Source: Akkermansia muciniphila
GTDB taxonomy: Bacteria; Verrucomicrobiota; Kiritimatiellia; RFP12; JAAYNR01
DNA length: 64,000 nucleotides
Direction of reading: 5' to 3'
NCBI GenBank assembly: GCA_945870025.1
Contig: CAMBQN010000004.1
Span: forward strand, 1 to 64,000
The notes below the pieces were generated by a model. It was not told the DNA's origin. It did no database searches and worked only from the letters and a program-made list of their open reading frames with translations. Below are positions 1-9,113 of the stretch, piece after piece. A program made the position numbers and the translations under genes. The stretch's first letter is position 1. Each line of letters starts with the position of its first letter.

Positions 1-3000
1 CGATTGGAACAATGGCTTGCTTCCCAAAGACCTTGGGGACAAGCGCATTGATCGTGCCCTGAATGTCAGACGTCGGGATCTTCTTGATGGCATCGCCGAA
101 AGTCTTGTTGTACTTCACCATGAACGTGCCGTAGGCGATGCCATTGGGAGACGCTTCTTCGGGACTGCAATCATCGACTGTGCAGGGCGTGAAGGCGATG
201 GCCAACTCGCAGTTGCCATCTTCCAGGCAGCGAGGGCAGTTGTTTAAGTTTGCACTGCAGAAGGGGGCTTGTGCTAAACCTACTACATTGCCTGCAATCG
301 AGACGATGTCGTAGCCTTCGGCGCTCACGATCGGCGCAGCCGCACCAAAGCCGGCATGCATGAGGTCATATTCGCGAGCGCAGACATCCGCGTTCTCCGA
401 TCCCGCCCTAAATATAAGCTCAAACCCTAACTCGGCGGTTTTCGCTTTACTTGAGAGGGGGCTGCCCAGACGGTTGGCCGCCCCAATATCGGCTGTCGCA
501 AACGTGACGCCCTTGAATTTGTCCTCCGATGTCGCCATCAGGATGATCGGGTAGCCTTCGGGGAGATATTCGTACTCCTGCGCATCCACGCACTGGCAGT
601 CGAACACAATCACACCCTTGACTGAGATCGTGCCCTTCATGCGGTAGCAGACATTCTCCTTGGTTACGAAACCCCCGTTGCACGCGAACTTGACCTTGGC
701 GGCGTTCTTCGCGACTGCCGTGTTCAAGGTCGCCGAATACTGGTACACGCGCACGGCGATGCCATGAGCCAGTGGGTTGAGGCTGAAATGCGCGACGACT
801 GTCCGGGCCTGGTCCATGGTGAGGCTCAGAACCACGTTGTTGGTGGTCGGCCCGCTCACGTTTCCGGTCCAGCCCGCGAAGTGGTAGCCGTTGCCGGGCA
901 CCGCCTTGACCGACGTGGTAGAGTCGGCAGTGTAGAACCCGTTGGTGCCGTTTGTGACGCTTCCGCCCGCGCCGGCCGAGGCGTTCAGCAGGTAGTTGGT
1001 CGTCCACAGCCACGTCAGCACCGCGTCGTTCGTATGGGACATGTTCATGCTGTTCGTGACGCCCGATTCCGGATCGTTGCCGATCATGCTCCAGCCCGTG
1101 TTCACGTACTGCGTGCCACCCATCGTCTCGATTGGCGTGATGCTGTTGGTCAGCAGGCTACCGCTGACGTTGACGTAGACCCCTGTCGCCGGCGTGCCCG
1201 TGCCGTGCCGAGAAATGATTTCCAACTCCACGTTTGACGATCCGGAGGTGAAGTGTGCGACCACCGTCCGGGCCTGATCCATGGTCATGATCTGCGTCAG
1301 GTCGTTGGTCAGTCCGGAGAGGTCGCCTGTCCACCCTGCAAAGGAGGCATCTAAACCAGGCACGGCGGTTACGGTCACATTCGAACCGGACGCATAGAAG
1401 CCGTTAGTGTCGCCCGTGACCAACCCGCTCCCGACAGCCGAGGCGTTCAGCAGGTAGTTGGTGGTCCACAGCCACGTCAGCACCGCGTCGTTTGTATGGG
1501 TCATGCTCATACCGTTCGTGAGGCCCGATTCCGGGCCGTTGCCGATCATGCTCCAGCCTGTGTTCACATACTGCGTGCCGCCCATCAGTTCGATGAGTGT
1601 GATGCTGTTCGTCAGCAGGCTACCGCTGACGTTGACGTAGACCCCGGTCGCCGGTGTTCCCGTGCCGTGCAGAGAAATGATCTCCAACACCACGTTTGAC
1701 GAGCCGGAGGTGAAGTGTGCGACCACGGTCCGGGCCTGGTCCATGGTCAGGCTCAACACCGAGTTGGTGGTGGCCGGCCCGCTCACGTTGCCGGTCCAGT
1801 CCGCGAACTGGTAGCCGGGGTCGGGCACCGCCGTGACAACGACATTGGAGCCGGCGGCGTAGAAGCCGTTGGTGTCGCCCGAGACGTTGCCGTTCGGCCC
1901 GTTCGAGGCGTTCAGCAGATAATTGGTGTTCCACTGCCAGGTCAGCGTCACGCTGTTGGTCAGGGCCATCACCATGTTGGTCCCGGTGCCCCCCGAGGCC
2001 GCCGGCCCGTTGCCGGTCATGCTCCAGCCCGTGGCGACGTACTGCGTGCTGCCGCCGAGGAGGGTCTCCTCGCCCGTGACGCTGTTGGTAAGCGTGGCGC
2101 CGTAAATGTTGGTGTGAACCCCCACAGGCGGCGTGCCGGTGCCGTGCTCGGAGATGATAGTCAGCGTCACGTTTGGCAGACTGGAGCTACCGTTGCCCAA
2201 GAATGCGACCGTTCCATTCCGTGCCAACGCCCGGCCCTCCGTAACAGAGCCGACATCCATCGTGATGGATGTCAACGCCAGTATGGTTCCCTTGAAGATG
2301 GAGTAGGTTCCGAGAGTCGCGGAACTGCCGACCTGCCAAAAGATGTTCTTGGCCTGTGCGCCGCCAGCCAGGATAACCCGGCTGGCAGGATTACCGGGGG
2401 CACCGTCTGCCGTGGTCAGCGTGGATCCCATCTGGAATAGCCAGACCGCATTCGCGTCGCCGCCAGCGTCGAGGGTCAGGTCCCCTGTTATAAGAAGCGA
2501 GGACGTGGACCAATAGAGGCCAGGGGCGAGCGTTAGTCCTCCGATATTCCCTGACACGGTGATTTGATTTAAAGATCGACCCTCGGCGTCGAGATACGCG
2601 GCGGTCAAGTCGAGTTGGGCCTGACTGGAGATCGCGTCGCTGACGTGTATCGTCCCGTTGACCAAGGACGGAGGGATTCCCTGTGCAGAACCCGGATCCA
2701 ACCCGACATCCCCATTAATGGTGCCGCCCCCCCCATTGTCCGTAATTGAGGCGCCGGCCAGAATCGCGAACGTGGAGCACGACTTAAGGTCTATCGGCGC
2801 TGGGCCTGCCGCGACCAGCGTCTGGAAGTTTGTCGTCGCGGGTGCCCATGCCTCACCATCCACGTTCGTCGCGTAGAATCGGTAGTAATACATCGTGTTC
2901 GGCACGAGGTTCGTCACGGCTAAGCTCAACGGCCCCACCGTGTTCGTCCCCAGATCGTTTGTGTGGTCCCAGTTCTCAACCGTCGTTCCCCCGTCGGTCT

Positions 3001-3268
3001 CACCCCAGTAGGCATAGACCTGCGTCGGCACGCCGCCCGTCGAGGTGAGCGTCCCGTTCAGAACCGCGCTGACCGCCAGCACGTTTGACGCTCCGCTGGC
3101 ATTGTCCACCGCAGGTGCTGCGGCCAGCATCCGGTACGGTGCCATCAGGGCAGCCGCAAGGACGAGACCGGCAAGCATCCGTTTTGTCCTGTCAACGCGT
3201 TGCTCCGGGAGAATGCGTGCTGAACAGGCCGTTCGCGCACGGGGGTGTAGAATCGCATCGACTTTCAT
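1..3268 (-). CDS. Secreted DUF3494 (ice-binding-like) protein with Fn3-like and InlB-like repeats, partial at left edge
   Basis: The reading frame is open from an ATG at 3268 to the window edge, so the C-terminus is missing (at least 1089 residues). Two starts are credible: 3268 (AAAGGA eight bases upstream) and 3178 (AGGA eight bases upstream). The later one gives a neat signal peptide (MLAGLVLAAALMAP...). Seen in order, numbered from 3268: signal segment; fibronectin-like domain about 57-143 (GETDGG..., NTMYYYRFYATN); DUF3494-type domain about 160-363 (FAILAGASI, GDVGLDPGS, LAPGLYW, NIFWQVGSSATLG); three InlB-like repeats about 370-830, each with MDQARTVVAHF; then a Cys-rich tail with no recognised domain. 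DUF3494 proteins are beta-solenoids that include ice-binding proteins and adhesins. Export and surface location are inferred; ice binding itself is not shown. Several short overlapping frames here are shadows. Confidence 0.8.
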   Translation of the reverse strand, partial: MKVDAILHPRARTACSARILPEQRVDRTKRMLAGLVLAAALMAPYRMLAAAPAVDNASGASNVLAVSAVLNGTLTSTGGVPTQVYAYWGETDGGTTVENWDHTNDLGTNTVGPLSLAVTNLVPNTMYYYRFYATNVDGEAWAPATTNFQTLVAAGPAPIDLKSCSTFAILAGASITDNGGGGTINGDVGLDPGSAQGIPPSLVNGTIHVSDAISSQAQLDLTAAYLDAEGRSLNQITVSGNIGGLTLAPGLYWSTSSLLITGDLTLDAGGDANAVWLFQMGSTLTTADGAPGNPASRVILAGGAQAKNIFWQVGSSATLGTYSIFKGTILALTSITMDVGSVTEGRALARNGTVAFLGNGSSSLPNVTLTIISEHGTGTPPVGVHTNIYGATLTNSVTGEETLLGGSTQYVATGWSMTGNGPAASGGTGTNMVMALTNSVTLTWQWNTNYLLNASNGPNGNVSGDTNGFYAAGSNVVVTAVPDPGYQFADWTGNVSGPATTNSVLSLTMDQARTVVAHFTSGSSNVVLEIISLHGTGTPATGVYVNVSGSLLTNSITLIELMGGTQYVNTGWSMIGNGPESGLTNGMSMTHTNDAVLTWLWTTNYLLNASAVGSGLVTGDTNGFYASGSNVTVTAVPGLDASFAGWTGDLSGLTNDLTQIMTMDQARTVVAHFTSGSSNVELEIISRHGTGTPATGVYVNVSGSLLTNSITPIETMGGTQYVNTGWSMIGNDPESGVTNSMNMSHTNDAVLTWLWTTNYLLNASAGAGGSVTNGTNGFYTADSTTSVKAVPGNGYHFAGWTGNVSGPTTNNVVLSLTMDQARTVVAHFSLNPLAHGIAVRVYQYSATLNTAVAKNAAKVKFACNGGFVTKENVCYRMKGTISVKGVIVFDCQCVDAQEYEYLPEGYPIILMATSEDKFKGVTFATADIGAANRLGSPLSSKAKTAELGFELIFRAGSENADVCAREYDLMHAGFGAAAPIVSAEGYDIVSIAGNVVGLAQAPFCSANLNNCPRCLEDGNCELAIAFTPCTVDDCSPEEASPNGIAYGTFMVKYNKTFGDAIKKIPTSDIQGTINALVPKVFGKQAIVPI
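772..2160 (-). repeat. Tandem in-gene repeats (period about 460 bp) coding InlB-like domains
   Basis: Three copies of a unit of about 460 bp lie inside the secreted protein gene. The two copies nearest the left edge are very similar at DNA level: the block around 1011-1260 and the block around 1473-1720 differ at scattered positions only, and the third copy is more diverged. Each unit encodes a glycine/aromatic segment followed by MDQARTVVAHF. High DNA identity suggests recent duplication or gene conversion and makes copy-number variation or assembly collapse likely. Confidence 0.75.
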
Positions 3269-3621
3269 GGTTTGAGTCCTTTCGTTTGTCGGGTCTGGCC
3301 GGTTGGGCCTTTCCATCACGACGCGGTTACTATAAGACGGCTGCGCCGCTTTTCGCTATGGGGTAAAACCCTACCGCCGCCGCCGCACGGGAGAAACCGA
3401 GTCGGATGGGCTTAAGTCTGCGGCAGTAGGGTTAGACCCCATAGTCACGAATAGACCAATCGCGTTACTGTTCATGCGGCAGGAGACCCGTATCCATGCT
3501 CTTTGGAAAGGCGGTGCAAGCAAAAATAATGAAGTGGATGAAGTCGCGATGAGAGTGAGAACACGAACGAATAAACCCGTGGGAGTCAAACTCCCACAAC
3601 AACAGAAATCAGGAGACTCGA
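3269..3621. other. Divergent intergenic region
   Basis: This 353-bp gap separates the minus-strand secreted protein from the plus-strand BON protein, so it must hold both promoters. It contains the paired palindromic repeat at 3356-3444 and the BON ribosome binding site (AGGAG just before 3622). I see no credible gene in it; overlapping short frames have no start-site support or family resemblance. Confidence 0.6.
3356..3444. repeat. REPIN-like inverted pair of a GGGGT-N-ACCCTAC motif
   Basis: A 25-nt arm at 3356-3380 (CTATGGGGTAAAACCCTACC, then GCCGC) is matched in inverted orientation at 3420-3444 with 21 of 25 positions identical, leaving a 39-nt spacer. Each arm is itself a short palindrome (GGGT-N3-ACCC). 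Single copies of the same motif occur at 21376-21394 and 31159-31177. Paired inverted REP-type units are typical of non-autonomous elements mobilised by REP-associated transposases; none is in this window, so that link is inference. Confidence 0.65.
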
Positions 3622-4401
3622 ATGAAAAGCAATGCAATGTATTCTCTGGCGGTTATGGCGGCTGCGGCCGCGTGGTTCGCTACCAGCACGACGCTGAATG
3701 CGGCTGAGACCGATGACAAGATTGAGGCGTCGTTCAAAGAGACCTTTGTCTACAAGACATACCTCAAGGACGACGCGCTCAAGGCAAACGCCAAAGACGG
3801 CGTTGTGACGTTGACCGGAACCGTGGCTGCGGAATCCCACAAGGGGTTGGCTCAAGACACCCTTGCCAGTCTTCCCGGAGTCGTGCGCGTCGACAATAAA
3901 TTGGCGACCAAGGCTGAAGCGGCCGCTGAAAATGCGGACGTCTGGATCGGCAGAAAGGTGAAGCTCACCCTGCTGTACCACCGCAACGTCAATGCCGGCA
4001 AGACCACGGTCGACGTGAAGGACGGCATCGTGACGCTGACAGGCGTGGCCTCAAGCGCAGCCCAGAAGGACCTCACGGCTGAATATGCCAAAGACATCGA
4101 AAACGTCAAAGAGGTAAAGAACCTCATGACCGTGGCAGCGGCTGTCGAACCGGCGGAACGGACCGACGGCGAGAAGATCGACGACGCATCAGTCACCGCC
4201 CAAGTCAAAGCGGCGTTGCTGAGCCATCGCTCGACTAGCGCCGTAACCACAAAGGCCGTGACGCGGAACGGCGAAGTGACGCTGACCGGCATTGCCAAGA
4301 ACGATGCCGAGAAATCGTTGGTCACCAAGCTGGTCACCGATATCCGGGGCGTGACCGGAGTCAAGAATCAGATGACGGTGCAGGAAAAAATCAAAGAATA
4401 G
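3622..4401 (+). CDS. Periplasmic triple BON-domain protein (OsmY-like)
   Basis: 259 residues: a signal peptide (cleavage likely near TLNAAET, about residue 29) and three BON domains at roughly 30-95, 108-172 and 186-255. Each carries the repeated pattern of a charged helix, then DGVVTLTG / DGIVTLTG / NGEVTLTG, then a helix ending in V..V.N.(M/L). OsmY has two BON domains and is an osmotic-stress periplasmic protein that binds membranes; this is a three-domain version. Start chosen by AGGAG upstream. It is followed at 4420-4448 by a perfect hairpin that probably ends or attenuates its transcript. Its closeness to envelope and carbohydrate genes suggests a stress role, which is inference. Confidence 0.88.
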   Translation: MKSNAMYSLAVMAAAAAWFATSTTLNAAETDDKIEASFKETFVYKTYLKDDALKANAKDGVVTLTGTVAAESHKGLAQDTLASLPGVVRVDNKLATKAEAAAENADVWIGRKVKLTLLYHRNVNAGKTTVDVKDGIVTLTGVASSAAQKDLTAEYAKDIENVKEVKNLMTVAAAVEPAERTDGEKIDDASVTAQVKAALLSHRSTSAVTTKAVTRNGEVTLTGIAKNDAEKSLVTKLVTDIRGVTGVKNQMTVQEKIKE

Positions 4402-4419
4402 ATTTCTGGAAGGTTGTGT

Positions 4420-4448
4420 GTCGGCTGCCGCAAAATGCGGCAGCCGAC
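4420..4448 (+). terminator. Perfect 13-bp hairpin after the BON gene
   Basis: GTCGGCTGCCGCA (4420-4432), loop AAA, TGCGGCAGCCGAC (4436-4448). There is no T-tract, so it may be an attenuator, a transcript stabiliser or a Rho-assisted end rather than a classic intrinsic terminator. It lies 19 bp past the BON stop and 32 bp before the next start. Confidence 0.6.
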
Positions 4449-4480
4449 AGCAACGCCAGACACGGATAAGGAGCGATGGT

Positions 4481-6079
4481 ATGCACGTGGGAATATCCCA
4501 ACACGCTCACCGCCGCCTGATCGCTGCTTTTCTGGTGGCGCTTGCCAGCACTGCGGAAACATCCCGCGCCGCTGACAAACAATCCCCTGTTGAGAGCGTG
4601 TCCTCCGATGTGAAGCGTGCAATCGCGTCGGAAATGCGCGAGCTTCAGAGTTTCACCCGTTCTGGTGTCAAGTCGAGTGCCGACTTTGTTCGCCCCCTCG
4701 CTCAAACGCGGACACGCGCCTGGTTGGACGCCGCTAACGGTGGACTGGCCGACGGTCAATTCCTGTGCGGCGTGTGCCTTCGCGATGGATTAGGCACCCG
4801 GATCAACGCAACGGAGGCGGCGCAATGGTTCCGAAAGGCGGCCGAACAGGGTCACGCACGGGCGCAGGAGGCGCTTGGCAGTGTTTTCTATTACGGCAAT
4901 GGCGTCGAGAAGAGTCCCGCCGAGGCCGTCCGCTGGTACCAGAAGGCGGCAAAACAGGAAGCTGTCGCGGCGCAGTTTAATCTCGGTGTTTGCTATCGCA
5001 CCGGTGAGGGCGTCGAGAAAAACGCCGATTCATCCATCTATTGGTTTCGGGAAGCGGCGGAACAGGAACATGCCGGGGCGCAGTATAATCTCGGTAATGC
5101 CTACCGCACCGGTGACGGCGTCGAGAAAAACCCCGCCGAGGCCGTTCGCTGGTACCAGAAAGCGGCGGATCAGGGTCTTGCCGAATCGCACAACAACCTG
5201 GGACTGTGCTACGAGTTGGGAACCGGAGTCGTTCAGAACAACGTGCAGGCCTGTGTCTATTATCTGATTGCCAATGCATTGAACGGCGCGGATTATGAGC
5301 AGAACAATCTCCAAATAACCCGCGCCCGTCTCTCCGGGGCACAATATGCGGAGGCGCAGCAGGTGGCGACCCAGTGGGTTGAGAAGTTTCGCGCGGGAGA
5401 GAGGCAGACTCTGGATGCGGCCCCGACTGCTCCGACGCCCGCTGACACGGTGAAGGCAACCGCCGGTACCGGGTTTGTCATCAGCACGGACGGATATTTT
5501 CTTACTTGCGCTCACGTCGTCGAAAGCGGGGGCGAGATCAAGGTGCGGATCGGCGACAAGACCTACTCCGCCAAGGTCGTCCGCGCCGACAGGCGGAACG
5601 ACACGGCCTTGCTCAAACTGGAGGGTGAGAGCTTTACCCCCCTGGCCCTGGCCCAGTCCATTCCCGAAATGGGCGACAAGGTCTTCACGATTGGTTACCC
5701 GAACCCCGACATTCAGGGCGATGCAGCCAAATACACCGATGGCGCAGTCAGCGCCCTTTCGGGCTTTCAGGACGATGTCCGCACCATGCAGATCACGGCA
5801 CCCATCCAAGGCGGAAACTCCGGTGGCGCACTAGTGGACGCGGCCGGCAATGTCGTCGGACTGGTTGTGTCCCAACTCAACGCCATAACGGTCTTCGAGT
5901 ACAACGGTTCGATCCCGCAGAACGTTAACTTCGCGGTGAAGATCAACTACGCCCTGCCACTGATCCAAGCCGTTCCCAATCTGGCCCGCCGCCTTCCCCC
6001 GCCGGCGAAGCACGTGCCGAACGTCAGCCCGGTCAAGGCGGTGGAGGCTGCAACCGGGCTGGTGATCGTGCAGGAGTGA
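4481..6079 (+). CDS. Sel1-repeat / trypsin-like (S1C) serine protease fusion, exported
   Basis: 532 residues from ATG 4481, chosen because AAGGAG lies seven bases upstream and a signal peptide follows (RRLIAAFLVALASTAETSRA). The frame extends further upstream, but that part overlaps the hairpin and has no signal. Sel1-like TPR repeats occupy about 85-290 (A..WF.KAA..G...A...LG..Y..G.GV.K). A chymotrypsin-fold protease follows with a visible triad: His345 in CAHVV, Asp374 in NDTALLK, Ser447 in GGNSGGAL. No PDZ domain is present, unlike DegP/HtrA. Sel1 repeats mediate protein contacts and may select substrates. The likely role is envelope protein quality control or regulated cleavage; the substrate is unknown. 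Confidence 0.85.
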   Translation: MHVGISQHAHRRLIAAFLVALASTAETSRAADKQSPVESVSSDVKRAIASEMRELQSFTRSGVKSSADFVRPLAQTRTRAWLDAANGGLADGQFLCGVCLRDGLGTRINATEAAQWFRKAAEQGHARAQEALGSVFYYGNGVEKSPAEAVRWYQKAAKQEAVAAQFNLGVCYRTGEGVEKNADSSIYWFREAAEQEHAGAQYNLGNAYRTGDGVEKNPAEAVRWYQKAADQGLAESHNNLGLCYELGTGVVQNNVQACVYYLIANALNGADYEQNNLQITRARLSGAQYAEAQQVATQWVEKFRAGERQTLDAAPTAPTPADTVKATAGTGFVISTDGYFLTCAHVVESGGEIKVRIGDKTYSAKVVRADRRNDTALLKLEGESFTPLALAQSIPEMGDKVFTIGYPNPDIQGDAAKYTDGAVSALSGFQDDVRTMQITAPIQGGNSGGALVDAAGNVVGLVVSQLNAITVFEYNGSIPQNVNFAVKINYALPLIQAVPNLARRLPPPAKHVPNVSPVKAVEAATGLVIVQE

Positions 6080-6205
6080 GGGATAGACCCGGAAGCGTCA
6101 GCACCCCCCGTCGCCAAACTCCACAACCCACCACGTGTTGCACGGGCTGGTCGCGCGCACGAAGTTATAGGCCCCCGAATACAAACGAGAAAGGGAGAAC
6201 GCACT

Positions 6206-7564
6206 GTGCCTAGAGACAGACTTGACTTTCCGGACACCTTCATCTGGGGCACATCAACCGGAGGCCACCAGGTAGAGGGAGGCAACGCATTTTCCGACTG
6301 GTGGGCCTGGGAGCAGAAGGGCCTGATCGCGGACGGGACGGTATCGGGTCGCGCCATGGATTACTGGAATCGCCACGAAGAGGATCATGCCCTCATGGCG
6401 AAACTGGCCTACAATGGGTTCCGTCTGGGCATCGAATGGGCCCGCGTCGAACCGCAGAAGGATCATTTCGACCGTGACGTGATCGAGCAGTATCGACACA
6501 TCCTTCAATCCCTTCGTAATCATGGATTCAAGATCTGCCTCACGCTGCACCACTGGGTGCTTCCAGGCTGGGTCGCCGACCAAGATGATTGGCTGAATCC
6601 TGATACGGTGAGCCAGTTCCTGCGGTACGCGACGTTCGTGATAGAGGAACTGGGCATGTTCCCCGATTACTGGGTGACGCTGAACGAACCGATGGTGCCG
6701 GCGATCATGGGCAATCTCCTGGGCAAATTTCCGCCGCAGCGACATTCCATCAGGGCCTACCGCACCGTATCCAGATCCTTGCTTCGCGCCCATGCGGGAA
6801 CCTACCACCTCATCCACAAGCTGCGTCCGCTGGCGCCGGACGGTACCCAGTCAAAGGTGGGTGTCGCCATGGCGTATCCCTGGATCGAGCCATGGAACTC
6901 GCCGGGGTTTGCGGGTTGGTACGAGCGTTTCGCTGTTTTCATCGCCCGACGCCTAGCTTCTGAGGGGTGGGACACGACGATTCGTACCGGAAAACCGCAC
7001 TGGATTCATGGCGGGCCCGCTATTGCCAACATTCAAAACTCTTACGACTATTGCGGCATCAACTACTACACGCGGGCGTCTCTGAAATACGACCGGCGAA
7101 GGGGCCACCAGTACTGGATCGACGATACACCGGCGCCAGCCGGAATACAGGTGAGCCAGATGGGCTGGCAGATCTATCCAGAGGGTCTCTATCGCACGAT
7201 CCGCTCGGTTTGGAAACAATTCGGGAAACCGATCCTCATCACCGAGAACGGCATCGCAGACGATACGGATGAGCAGCGGCCGTGTTACATTGTTGAGCAT
7301 CTCGCACAGGTTCACCGGGCCCTTCGGGAAGGGATTCCGATCCTCGGTTACTTCCACTGGTCATTTATGGATAACTTCGAGTGGCGGGAGGGGTTTGCGA
7401 AGCGGTTCGGTCTTGTCGCCGTTCAACACGATGACCCGGATCTCATGCGCGCCCCCCGCCGCAGTGCGTATCTGTACTCCGCAATCGCGCAGAAGAACGC
7501 GGTAACGAAAGAAATGGTGGAGACCTATGCGCCCCAGGCCGTCACAACGGTCTTTGGCGTTTGA
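6206..7564 (+). CDS. Glycoside hydrolase family 1 enzyme
   Basis: 452 residues, close to the usual GH1 length. The start is GTG 6206 with AAAGGGAGA seven bases upstream. The (beta/alpha)8 family signatures are complete: FIWGTSTGGHQVEG at the N-terminus, acid/base Glu161 in TLNEPM, nucleophile Glu347 in LITENGI, and HWSFMDNFEWREGF near the end. There is no signal peptide, so it is cytoplasmic. GH1 enzymes are retaining beta-glucosidases, galactosidases or transglycosylases. The next gene, 48 bp on, is an MGDG-synthase-like glycosyltransferase, so a glycolipid substrate is possible (plant SFR2 is a GH1 enzyme acting on galactolipids). That is inference; a soluble beta-glucoside is equally plausible. 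Confidence 0.9.
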   Translation: MPRDRLDFPDTFIWGTSTGGHQVEGGNAFSDWWAWEQKGLIADGTVSGRAMDYWNRHEEDHALMAKLAYNGFRLGIEWARVEPQKDHFDRDVIEQYRHILQSLRNHGFKICLTLHHWVLPGWVADQDDWLNPDTVSQFLRYATFVIEELGMFPDYWVTLNEPMVPAIMGNLLGKFPPQRHSIRAYRTVSRSLLRAHAGTYHLIHKLRPLAPDGTQSKVGVAMAYPWIEPWNSPGFAGWYERFAVFIARRLASEGWDTTIRTGKPHWIHGGPAIANIQNSYDYCGINYYTRASLKYDRRRGHQYWIDDTPAPAGIQVSQMGWQIYPEGLYRTIRSVWKQFGKPILITENGIADDTDEQRPCYIVEHLAQVHRALREGIPILGYFHWSFMDNFEWREGFAKRFGLVAVQHDDPDLMRAPRRSAYLYSAIAQKNAVTKEMVETYAPQAVTTVFGV

Positions 7565-7611
7565 AACGGCCTATAGAACAGCGGACGCCAGGCGTCTGAA
7601 AGGACACACGC

Positions 7612-8811
7612 ATGAGCAGCGACACAACTCAGCAGCAGGCTTCGACGACCGATGCCATTACGATGGCACCCACGAGCCGAGGATCTAAAATATTGATTCT
7701 CTCGGCCAGTTCCGGAAGCGGACACACACGCGCAGGCGAAGCGCTGGAGGCCGCTGCCGCAGCCTTTCCCGGCATTTCCTCTGTGCGGCACATCGACGTG
7801 CTGGACTATGGGTCTGCCCTGCTCGGAGAATTCTATTCGAACCTGTACCAGCAGATGGTCAGCAAGGCCCCCTCGCTTTGGGGATGGTGGTACGACAAAA
7901 GCGATGCGCCATGGAAGGGCGAAACGTTTCGCGTCGCCATGGAACGCTTTCAGATGCAACCGCTCATGGAGTGCCTGAAAACCGAGGCGCCCGACATCAC
8001 GATCTGCACGCATTTCCTAGCCTCCGATATCGTCTCCTACATGCTGCAACACGAGCAGATATCCACGCGGCATGCCGTTGTCGTCACCGATGTGCATGTC
8101 CACGCCCTGTGGCTATGCCATCAGTTTGAGCACTATTTTGTTCCCACGGATGAATCGGCCTATTACCTGCGCCAGATTGGGTTTCCGGTTGACCGCATCA
8201 CCGTTTCGGGCATTCCGATTCATCCGGCATTTTCCCAGAGCATGGATCGGGAGGCGCTTCGAAAAAAACTCGATGTCGACCCCTCGGGGCCCGTTGTTCT
8301 TCTCTCTGCGGGGACATTTGGCATGGAATCGAGCATCGTGGCCATTCGCGCCCTCATGCACATGGAAGAGCCCGCGCAGATCGTGGCCCTGTGCGGGAGG
8401 AACGAGGATCTCCTGACCGAAGTCATGCACGCGACGGAAGCAGCGCCGGCACATCTGAAGTTCAGAGCGCTGCCTTACACCGCTGATATGCACGAATGGA
8501 TGGCGATCTCCGACCTCTTTATCGGCAAACCCGGCGGACTTACGATTTCGGAAGCCATGGCGAGCGCCCTGCCCATGATCCTTTTGAACCCGATCCCCGG
8601 ACAGGAAGAGATTAATGCGGCAAACATGCTCGAAGAGGGAGTGGCCGTGAGCCCGACAGATGTCGTCACGCTTCCGTACAAGGTGGACCTGCTGTTGCGA
8701 GAGCCAAAGCGCCTTGCCGGGATGAAGCATCGGATGAAGCAACTGGCCCAGCCGCGGGCGGCCTATACGATCCTCGAGACCCTGCTCGGAACCCAGCCAC
8801 CGATCACGTGA
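7612..8811 (+). CDS. MGDG-synthase-like / processive diacylglycerol glycosyltransferase (GT28)
   Basis: 399 residues. After a low-complexity N-terminal tail of about 22 residues comes the MGDG-synthase N-domain with the glycine-rich SASSGSGHTRAGEAL (31-45) and the early contact segment with conserved Tyr and Trp residues (NLYQQM, WGWWYD). The GT-B C-domain shows SGIPIHPAF, LLSAGTFGMES and the nucleotide-sugar signature KPGGLTISEAMA followed by PIPGQEE. The family transfers galactose or glucose from a UDP-sugar to diacylglycerol at the cytoplasmic membrane face. The start follows AAAGGA. The gene pairs with the GH1 gene, and the pair is closed by the terminator at 9015-9044. Which sugar is transferred cannot be read from the sequence. 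Confidence 0.87.
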   Translation: MSSDTTQQQASTTDAITMAPTSRGSKILILSASSGSGHTRAGEALEAAAAAFPGISSVRHIDVLDYGSALLGEFYSNLYQQMVSKAPSLWGWWYDKSDAPWKGETFRVAMERFQMQPLMECLKTEAPDITICTHFLASDIVSYMLQHEQISTRHAVVVTDVHVHALWLCHQFEHYFVPTDESAYYLRQIGFPVDRITVSGIPIHPAFSQSMDREALRKKLDVDPSGPVVLLSAGTFGMESSIVAIRALMHMEEPAQIVALCGRNEDLLTEVMHATEAAPAHLKFRALPYTADMHEWMAISDLFIGKPGGLTISEAMASALPMILLNPIPGQEEINAANMLEEGVAVSPTDVVTLPYKVDLLLREPKRLAGMKHRMKQLAQPRAAYTILETLLGTQPPIT

Positions 8812-9014
8812 GCGGACGTAGCATGTCCAATCACGCGGCAAACCGTCTTGGATGTCATGATCGCCTTGCCCTACTGGTTGGCGCTTCCGGGTTTGTGGGG
8901 GGGGAATTGTATGGGGCTGGATGTGTTCGGGATGGGTTGCGAAGCCGGATATCGGGTATAGCGCGGGCATGAAAGACCCTTTTGTGTTGAGATAGGGCTG
9001 GCCGAGAGCAGTCT

Positions 9015-9044
9015 CGACAAAGTCTCACACTTTGTCGGCTTTTT
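9015..9044 (+). terminator. Intrinsic terminator after the GH1-GT28 pair
   Basis: Perfect 9-bp stem CGACAAAGT / ACTTTGTCG (9015-9023 and 9029-9037) with a CTCAC loop, followed by GCTTTTTC. This is the only hairpin in the window with a proper T-run after it. Confidence 0.8.
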
Positions 9045-9113
9045 CAGTTCGGCGGCTTGAGCATGGCCTCGCTTCCCCTTCAATGACAAATCCCCCCACA
9101 AACCCGGAAGCGC

